From positions 1-6,601 of the forward strand of contig DFIS01000086.1 in NCBI GenBank assembly GCA_002372175.1: 6,601 bases of DNA, in the 5' to 3' direction. The DNA is from Solobacterium sp. UBA3691. GTDB lineage: Bacteria; Bacillota_I; Bacilli_A; Erysipelotrichales; Erysipelotrichaceae. Below are positions 1-3,550 of the stretch, piece after piece (position 1 is the stretch's first letter; each line of letters starts with the position of its first letter). The notes under the pieces are model-generated. The model saw only the letters and a list, made by a program, of their open reading frames with translations, was not told where the DNA came from and searched no databases. The translations under genes and the position numbers were made by a program.

Positions 1-5
1 TTTTC

Positions 6-23
6 AACTGTTACAGCCTCTTT
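6..23. repeat. Terminator-like repeat arm at the left edge
   Basis: The 18-mer AACTGTTACAGCCTCTTT is present here and its exact reverse complement occurs at 6578-6595, so the window is bracketed by an inverted repeat. On the plus strand it is followed by a T-run (21-25), as in the descending arm of an intrinsic terminator. On the minus strand it lies 24 nt past the flavodoxin stop as an ascending arm AAAGAGGCTGTAACAGTT. The partner arm would lie outside the window, so a bidirectional terminator shared with a neighbouring gene is inferred, not seen. Confidence 0.6.
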
Positions 24-27
24 TTGT

Positions 28-44
28 GTCAGGGGTGAACTGAC
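28..44 (-). other. Small hairpin after flavodoxin
   Basis: GTCAG (28-32) and CTGAC (40-44) form a 5-bp stem with a 7-nt loop, immediately after the flavodoxin stop codon on the minus strand. It has no U-run of its own and probably just stabilises the 3' end ahead of the terminator-like repeat. Confidence 0.3.
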
Positions 45-46
45 GG

Positions 47-466
47 TTAAGCAAGAGAAGCACCGAGGGCTTCGCACTCCGCAAGAGCCGCATCATCCGG
101 TGCAGAGTTGGCGATCACACTCTCATGCGCCAGAGTGATGCCGAAGCCTGCACATGTGTCTTCCCAGTCACGCATCCACTGGCCGTCTCCCCATCCGTAT
201 GATCCGAACAGGGCAACTTTTTTGCCTGCCAGCTCAGGGGCAATACTGTCAAAGAAGGGCTGGAATTCTGCTTCTTCCAGTACTTCGGCACCCATGGCCG
301 GGCAGCCGAGGGCGATTCCGTCATAATCCGCGATACTGCCGCTGAATTCACTTACACTGAATAATTCCGCATCAGCTCCTGCTTTCTGCGCGCCTGCACA
401 TACGGCTTCGGCCATAGCCTGGGTATTGCCTGTACTGCTCCAATAAATAATAGCTGTTTTACTCAT
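47..466 (-). CDS. Flavodoxin, short-chain clostridial type
   Basis: A 139-residue FMN electron carrier of the cytoplasm, the usual length for short-chain flavodoxins. What is seen: the FMN-phosphate loop SSTGNT at residues 10-15; the GCPAMG loop at 54-59, with Met58 matching the FMN-contacting Met of Clostridium beijerinckii flavodoxin; and GSYGWGDGQWMRDW at 88-101, with Trp92 where the family stacks an aromatic on the isoalloxazine ring. Family knowledge: it carries one or two electrons at low potential and often substitutes for ferredoxin when iron is limiting. The start is backed by an AAAGGA ribosome binding site (475-480, minus strand) 8 nt upstream. It lies 23 nt after the DUF3793 stop, so the two are almost certainly co-transcribed. 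No promoter of its own is evident. The redox partner cannot be inferred. Confidence 0.96.
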   Translation of the reverse strand: MSKTAIIYWSSTGNTQAMAEAVCAGAQKAGADAELFSVSEFSGSIADYDGIALGCPAMGAEVLEEAEFQPFFDSIAPELAGKKVALFGSYGWGDGQWMRDWEDTCAGFGITLAHESVIANSAPDDAALAECEALGASLA

Positions 467-489
467 TTTTGAAGTCCTTTCCTGTTGGT

Positions 490-1047
490 TTATTTATGCG
501 GCTGAACGATCAGCTGTTCCAACCTTGTTCCGCGGCGGATATGTTCACAGTAGATATCCGTGCATTGTCTGATCTGCGCAAATCTGTGCAGTGATGAGTC
601 AATATCCGTATAGACCTTCCATAGACCGGTATACAGAGCCTTAGCTCCGGGATCACGCATGTAGTGGATGACATCATCGGCGGGAAAGCCGAGGAAGAAG
701 CCGATCTCGTGGGGGAAGGTCTTCTGTGTGCGCAGTCTGTGGATCAGTGTCCTGACACATCCTTCCGGGTCATCGCATGGATAGCCAAGGGATGAAAGAA
801 TGTCAATGACAGTGCCGGAAGCGAGATCACGTTTCAGATCACGCACTCTGTACAGATAGAGGATCAGCCGGCTGCTGCGGATGGCTACGGGGATAAGACG
901 CAGGCCTTTGCCCGTAAGCAGGTGATTCATCCGTCTGAGCAGTCCCGGAATATCATCTGCGGGAGTAAGAAGTGTATTGAAGATCGTACCGGTCTTCAGG
1001 CCGGCCAGTGTCGGTGCACAGCAGCGCACAAATACTTCATCGGACAT
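490..1047 (-). CDS. DUF3793 family protein
   Basis: A 185-residue soluble protein with no signal peptide or clear membrane segment. It matches the DUF3793 family by its N-terminal signature CAPTLAGLKTG (residues 10-20), the central HEIGFFLGFPADDV (113-126) and the C-terminal stretch with Cys162 and Cys167 before RRGTRLEQLIV. Biochemical function is unknown. From family context, such genes in Clostridia often sit beside flavodoxin and ferrous-iron uptake (feo) genes, which suggests an iron-related role. Here it is the first gene of a two-gene operon with flavodoxin. Its ribosome binding site is weak (a GGGTG-like stretch at 1052-1056, minus strand). The upstream region is cut by an IS200/IS605 element beginning only about 25 nt before the start codon, so its native promoter appears displaced to about 3121-3149. 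Confidence 0.9.
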   Translation of the reverse strand: MSDEVFVRCCAPTLAGLKTGTIFNTLLTPADDIPGLLRRMNHLLTGKGLRLIPVAIRSSRLILYLYRVRDLKRDLASGTVIDILSSLGYPCDDPEGCVRTLIHRLRTQKTFPHEIGFFLGFPADDVIHYMRDPGAKALYTGLWKVYTDIDSSLHRFAQIRQCTDIYCEHIRRGTRLEQLIVQPHK

Positions 1048-1077
1048 TCTTACACCCGCTTTCTTTTAACGTAACCT

Positions 1078-1126
1078 CGAAGAAGTCCCCGTCTTCTTGC
1101 AAAGTGTAAAGGCGGGGATGAATTCG
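1078..1126 (+). repeat. IS605 left-end imperfect palindrome
   Basis: Two alternative folds can be read. TCCCCG (1086-1091) pairs with CGGGGA (1113-1118), extended by CGAA (1078-1081) with TTCG (1123-1126). Alternatively AAGAAG (1080-1085) pairs with CTTCTT (1093-1098). This is the subterminal structure that TnpA recognises in the family; which fold is used cannot be decided here. Confidence 0.7.
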
Positions 1127-1137
1127 TCTGAAAAGTA

Positions 1138-1146
1138 TGGTATAAT
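1138..1146 (+). promoter_or_regulatory. Extended -10 promoter of tnpA
   Basis: TGGTATAAT is a perfect TGn-TATAAT extended -10 element, 38 nt before the tnpA start. No good -35 is visible at the usual spacing, which is acceptable for extended -10 promoters. Confidence 0.6.
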
Positions 1147-1183
1147 GTAATCAGTCGTAAGATAGAATAGGCTGATAATAATC

Positions 1184-1582
1184 ATGAAATTAGATAATAA
1201 CAATCATTCAGTGTTCGCTATGTACTATCACCTCGTTCTCTGTGTCAAATACAGAAGAAAGGTCTTTGATGATACCACCTCCGAATACGCAAGATCGATC
1301 TTTGAAAGACTGGCTCCAGACTACAATATCACGCTTCTGGAATGGAATCACGATGTTGATCATGTCCACATCATGTTCAAGGCCCAGCCAAACAGCGAAC
1401 TGTCCAAATTCATCAATGCCTATAAGAGTGCCAGTTCAAGACTGATCAAAAGAGACTATCCTCAGATCCGGGAGAAACTATGGAAAGAATACTTCTGGAG
1501 CCAGAGTTTCTGTCTTCTTACCACAGGCGGGGCTCCGATGGAAGTGATCCGGAAGTATATAGAAACACAGGGAGAAAAATGA
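1184..1582 (+). CDS. tnpA: IS200/IS605 transposase TnpA (Y1 HUH endonuclease)
   Basis: A 132-residue single-strand transposase that cuts and rejoins the element's ends through a 5'-phosphotyrosine. What is seen: the HUH metal-binding motif DHVHIMF, with His60 and His62; the catalytic tyrosine Tyr125 in the C-terminal helix (PMEVIRKYIETQ); and the conserved FWSQSFCLLTTGGAP stretch before it. The length is normal for the family and no frameshift is present. The start at 1184 has only a weak purine-rich ribosome binding site, typical of poorly translated IS200-type transposases. The stop codon overlaps the tnpB start (ATGA at 1579-1582), implying translational coupling. It is oriented opposite to the DUF3793-flavodoxin operon. 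Confidence 0.95.
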   Translation: MKLDNNNHSVFAMYYHLVLCVKYRRKVFDDTTSEYARSIFERLAPDYNITLLEWNHDVDHVHIMFKAQPNSELSKFINAYKSASSRLIKRDYPQIREKLWKEYFWSQSFCLLTTGGAPMEVIRKYIETQGEK

Positions 1583-2760
1583 TACAGCGTGCATATAAAT
1601 ACAGACTCTATCCAGATCAGGCACAGGCGGAATACTTCAATAAGTGTTTCGGATGTGCCCGTTTCATCTGGAATAAGATGCTGGAAGACAAGCAGAACTA
1701 TTATGACACATACCACAAGAACCTGTATGTGACACCTGCGAAATATAAGAATGACTTCCCATTCCTGAAAGAAGCGGACTCTTTGGCGTTAGCCAATGTC
1801 CAGCTGGATCTGAACGGAGCCTTCCGTGCTTTCTTTGAAAAGAGAACAGGTAGACCGAAATACAAATCGAAGAAGAGAAGCCGTGCTTCCTATACGACGA
1901 ACAACCAGAATGGGACAGTCGCAGTGACAGATCGTTCGATACGTCTGCCGAAGATCGGGTATGTGAGGGCTGTGATCCATCGGGAGATCCCGGAAGGAAG
2001 TAAGATCAAGAGTGCGACGGTAAGCCGGACAGTCTCCGGAAAATATTACTGTTCTGTTCTTTGTGAGATCCCTGCAGATAAGAAGGCTCCGCTTATCATA
2101 GTTGAGAATACCAAAGTGCTTGGGCTGGATTACAGTTCCGGACACTTTTACGTAGACAGTCAGGGCAGCACGGCGGATGAACCGCACTGGCTGAGAGTTC
2201 AGGAGAGAAAACTGAGAAGAGCACAGAGAAAACTGTCAAGAATGATAGAGGCGAACATCTCTTGTTATACAGGAAGAAGAGTTCCTGTATATAAAAGACC
2301 CTTGGAAGAGTGTCGGAACATACAGAAACAGAGAAAAAAGATCGCAGTTATTCATGAACGGATATCGAATCAGAGAGATAACTGGTGTCACCAGGAGAGC
2401 AGGAAGATAGCCAATTCCTGCGATGCGGTGGTATTGGAAGATATCGATCTGAAAGGACTGGCAGGAGCTCTTCGCCTGGGAAAAGCAACGAATGACAATG
2501 GATTCGGACAGTTCCGGAGGTACCTGGAGTACAAGATGGAGGAACAAGGCAAATACGTGATCGTTGTTGATCGATTCTTCCCTTCCAGTCAGATCTGCAG
2601 TGTATGCGGGTGTAAGGAGCCAACCGTGAAGGATCTGAAAGTCAGGAGATGGGTATGTCCGCAATGCGGAACTGAACACGACCGTGACATCAACGCGGCG
2701 GTCAATCTGAGAAATGAAGGGATCCGGGTTCTGTACACAAACAAGATCCAGGTCATATAA
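1579..2760 (+). CDS. tnpB: TnpB, RNA-guided RuvC-like nuclease of the IS605 element
   Basis: A 393-residue TnpB, of usual length, related to the ancestor of Cas12 enzymes. It should bind an omega-RNA from the element's 3' end and cut DNA that matches the guide beside a target-adjacent motif. All expected parts are visible: the N-terminal helix-turn-helix start (AYKYRLYPD, residues 5-13); RuvC Asp184 in VLGLDYS; Glu287 in VVLEDIDL; a zinc ribbon with Cys340, Cys343, Cys360 and Cys363; and the final RuvC aspartate in DRDINAAVNL (368-377). I chose the ATG at 1579 because homologues begin close to MIQRAYKYRLYP, it overlaps the tnpA stop, and AGGGAG lies at 1569-1574. An upstream in-frame ATG at 1480 would add 33 residues that are only tnpA read out of frame. 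The protein appears intact and probably functional. Confidence 0.95.
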   Translation: MIQRAYKYRLYPDQAQAEYFNKCFGCARFIWNKMLEDKQNYYDTYHKNLYVTPAKYKNDFPFLKEADSLALANVQLDLNGAFRAFFEKRTGRPKYKSKKRSRASYTTNNQNGTVAVTDRSIRLPKIGYVRAVIHREIPEGSKIKSATVSRTVSGKYYCSVLCEIPADKKAPLIIVENTKVLGLDYSSGHFYVDSQGSTADEPHWLRVQERKLRRAQRKLSRMIEANISCYTGRRVPVYKRPLEECRNIQKQRKKIAVIHERISNQRDNWCHQESRKIANSCDAVVLEDIDLKGLAGALRLGKATNDNGFGQFRRYLEYKMEEQGKYVIVVDRFFPSSQICSVCGCKEPTVKDLKVRRWVCPQCGTEHDRDINAAVNLRNEGIRVLYTNKIQVI

Positions 2761-2909
2761 GAATCGGGATAGATAAGGTACCGCAGGAACTGCGGGAACC
2801 GATACGCCTGTGGAGAGAGTGTAAGCCGGGCTTGTACAGCCGCAGTTCTCTGTGAAACAGGAAGCCCCCACTTCAAGAATCTTTAGGTTCTAAGTGGTGG
2901 GTAGTTCAC
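2761..2909 (+). ncRNA. Omega-RNA (reRNA) scaffold of the TnpB system
   Basis: The stretch from the tnpB stop to the right end is highly foldable. GGT-a-CCGCAG (2777-2786) pairs with CTGCGG-ga-ACC (2790-2800) around a GAA loop. CCTGT (2807-2811) pairs with ACAGG (2857-2861), enclosing AGAGA/TCTCT and the near-palindrome AAGCCGGGCTT. The terminal right-end hairpin follows. Family knowledge: TnpB guides derive from such transcripts, which can start inside tnpB. The 5' end is therefore unknown and the guide would begin just after about 2909. Confidence 0.75.
2865..2909 (+). repeat. IS605 right-end hairpin and cleavage site
   Basis: CCCCCACTT (2865-2873) pairs with AAGTGGTGGG (2892-2901) with one bulged T, and inner AGAATC/GGTTCT strands extend the stem. 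GAAG lies directly 5' (2861-2864) and TTCAC lies at 2905-2909, which I take as the element's end. GAA of the guide can pair with TTC of the cleavage site, as in IS608-type recognition. Confidence 0.75.
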
Positions 2910-3113
2910 ACAGAAATCCGGAGCGAGGGCTTCCGGATTCCATACGGTTTTGTCTTCTGCCGCATGCCAACAGCATCAGACTGCATCTGCTTTGTCAGGG
3001 TCTGGGAAATCCTGACGTATTAGGGGAACGACACCGTGTACAGGAGAACATTCAGGACAACTCTTTTGGAGGAACTGTACCGGTGATTGTGCAGACAGTT
3101 AGTTTCATCTAAC
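2910..3113 (-). ncRNA. Hairpin-rich leader, candidate cis-regulatory RNA
   Basis: No convincing gene is present in this stretch of about 200 nt, but it folds repeatedly. Read on the minus strand from the predicted start near 3114: CACCGGTACAG (3075-3085) pairs with CTGTAC-a-CGGTG (3032-3043), 11 bp with one bulge and a 31-nt loop. GTCAGG (3011-3016) then pairs with CCTGAC (2994-2999). Small CAGA/TCTG and ATGC/GCAT hairpins follow. Last is an 8-bp stem, AATCCGGA with TCCGGATT (2915-2939), followed by TTCTGTGT, a weak terminator-like tail. The order of aptamer-like structure then terminator-like hairpin suggests a regulated leader of the DUF3793-flavodoxin operon, now cut by the IS. I could not match it to a known riboswitch class. 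Strand and function are inferred from the promoter alone. Confidence 0.4.
2915..2939 (-). terminator. Possible attenuator hairpin in the leader
   Basis: A perfect 8-bp inverted repeat AATCCGGA / TCCGGATT with a 9-nt loop. The minus-strand continuation is TTCTGTGT, a poor U-tract, so termination would be weak or conditional. The first arm on the plus strand also falls within the expected TnpB guide region. Confidence 0.35.
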
Positions 3114-3115
3114 TG
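3096..3115. promoter_or_regulatory. Palindromic operator-like site A, over the minus-strand start
   Basis: CAGTTAG (3096-3102), a 6-bp spacer and CTAACTG (3109-3115) form a perfect palindrome. It overlaps the predicted transcription start of the minus-strand promoter, where a dimeric repressor would block initiation. Site B has the same 6-bp arms and the same spacing. The regulator is unknown; a MarR-like or metalloregulator such as the DtxR or Fur type is conceivable. Confidence 0.55.
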
Positions 3116-3120
3116 AGTAC

Positions 3121-3149
3121 AATATACAACCTGCGGGGATGCTTGTCAA
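3121..3149 (-). promoter_or_regulatory. Strong minus-strand sigma-A promoter facing DUF3793-flavodoxin
   Basis: On the minus strand, a consensus -35 TTGACA (3144-3149) is followed after exactly 17 nt by the -10 TATATT (3121-3126). The predicted start is near 3114. The first minus-strand genes in its path are DUF3793 and flavodoxin, about 2.07 kb away across the IS element. Without the element the distance would be about 230 nt. Confidence 0.75.
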
Positions 3150-3154
3150 CAACA

Positions 3155-3172
3155 AGTTAGAAAAAACTAACT
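3155..3172. promoter_or_regulatory. Palindromic operator-like site B, upstream of the minus-strand -35
   Basis: AGTTAG (3155-3160), six A residues and CTAACT (3167-3172) have the same arms and 6-bp spacing as site A. The site lies 5 bp beyond the minus-strand -35 and 26 bp before the csoR -35. Centre-to-centre distance to site A is 58 bp. A lone half-site GTTAG at 3194-3198 abuts the csoR -35. Confidence 0.55.
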
Positions 3173-3198
3173 AAATGTGCAGATCTGTGTTTTGTTAG

Positions 3199-3227
3199 TT
3201 GACATATACCCTACGGGGGTATACTAT
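3199..3227 (+). promoter_or_regulatory. csoR-copA promoter
   Basis: A consensus -35 TTGACA (3199-3204), a 17-bp spacer and TACTAT (3222-3227) as -10. The start would be near 3234, giving a very short leader in which the GGAGG ribosome binding site (3235-3239) lies at the 5' end. An overlapping TATACT (3220-3225) is an alternative -10. Confidence 0.75.
3205..3223. promoter_or_regulatory. CsoR operator (copper box)
   Basis: TATACCCTACGGGGGTATA is a 7-5-7 perfect inverted repeat (TATACCC / GGGTATA). Its core TACCCTACGGGGGTA is the known CsoR-box form of Firmicute copZA promoters. It fills the spacer between -35 and -10 of the csoR promoter, so apo-CsoR should exclude RNA polymerase until Cu(I) binds. 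Confidence 0.9.
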
Positions 3228-3246
3228 ATATCCCGGAGGATGTCAC

Positions 3247-3537
3247 ATGGAACATGTACATGAACATAAGGAACGCAGTGAAAAGGAACAGAAGGAGCTT
3301 CTGACCAGACTGCGCAGAATAGAAGGACAGATCCGGGGAATCGAGAAGATGGTAGAGAACAATGCCTACTGCCCGGACATATTGATGCAGGTGTCTGCTG
3401 CGACCAGTGCCCTGAACAGCTTCAACAAGGTGTTGCTTGCCTGTCACATCAAGGGATGTGTCACCGAGGATATTCATGCCGGCAATCATGAGAGCGTGGA
3501 TGAGCTCGTGGCAGTTCTGCAGAAGCTGATGAAATAG
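3247..3537 (+). CDS. csoR: Copper-sensing transcriptional repressor CsoR
   Basis: A 96-residue all-helical repressor of the CsoR/RcnR family, which binds DNA without copper and releases it when Cu(I) is bound. The copper ligands are present with exact family spacing: Cys42 (NAYCPDIL), His67 and Cys71 (ACHIKGC), matching Cys-His-Cys of Mycobacterium tuberculosis CsoR. The N-terminal RLRRIEGQIRGIEKM (21-35) is the conserved first helix, preceded by a His-rich tail (MEHVHEHKER). The ATG at 3247 is chosen because GGAGG (3235-3239) precedes it by 7 nt. Reading upstream in frame to a TTG at 3199 would run through the promoter and operator. It is first in an operon with copA, 13 nt apart, and is autoregulated through the CsoR box. 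Metal specificity other than Cu(I) is unlikely given the Cys-His-Cys set. Confidence 0.96.
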   Translation: MEHVHEHKERSEKEQKELLTRLRRIEGQIRGIEKMVENNAYCPDILMQVSAATSALNSFNKVLLACHIKGCVTEDIHAGNHESVDELVAVLQKLMK

Positions 3538-3550
3538 AGGTGGATAAGTT

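Larger units (their letters stand above)
1071..2909 (+). mobile_element. IS200/IS605-family insertion sequence with tnpA and tnpB
   Basis: A complete-looking element of about 1.84 kb. In order it has a foldable left end (about 1071-1126), tnpA, tnpB overlapping by ATGA, an omega-RNA region and a right-end hairpin (2865-2901) followed by TTCAC at 2905-2909. There are no terminal inverted repeats and no target duplication, as expected for single-strand HUH transposition. Both ends carry GAAG just 5' of a C-rich stem (1082-1085 and 2861-2864), consistent with the guide tetranucleotides that recognise cleavage sites in this family. The left boundary is uncertain: the flank reads TTTTAACGTAAC, so the target could be TTTAA/TTTAAC (ending 1069/1070) or GTAAC (ending 1075). 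Both genes keep their catalytic residues, so activity is plausible. Confidence 0.9.

Noticed and set aside
1060..1183. Outward promoter from the IS left end toward DUF3793
   Set aside because: The best minus-strand match (TTACGA, 17 nt, TACTTT) agrees poorly with consensus; not enough to claim the IS drives the operon.
1480..1578. 33-residue N-terminal extension of TnpB
   Set aside because: The extension is tnpA sequence read in another frame; TnpB homologues start near MIQRAYKYRLYP, where there is also a ribosome binding site.
2974..2991. Short direct repeat GCATC-AGACT-GCATC
   Set aside because: Only two 5-nt copies, no array; nothing in the window resembles a CRISPR.
3048..3062. CAGGACAAC resembling part of the NiCo (czcD) riboswitch
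   Set aside because: It occurs on the plus strand, opposite to the leader's predicted direction, and I could not find the other conserved NiCo segments in order.
2894..3112. Open frame of 72 codons on the plus strand between the IS and csoR
   Set aside because: It begins inside the IS right-end hairpin, has no ribosome binding site, runs through strong inverted repeats and into site A, and its translation has no recognisable motif.
3199..3246. TTG start extending CsoR upstream
   Set aside because: The TTG is the promoter -35 itself and the extension would translate the CsoR operator.
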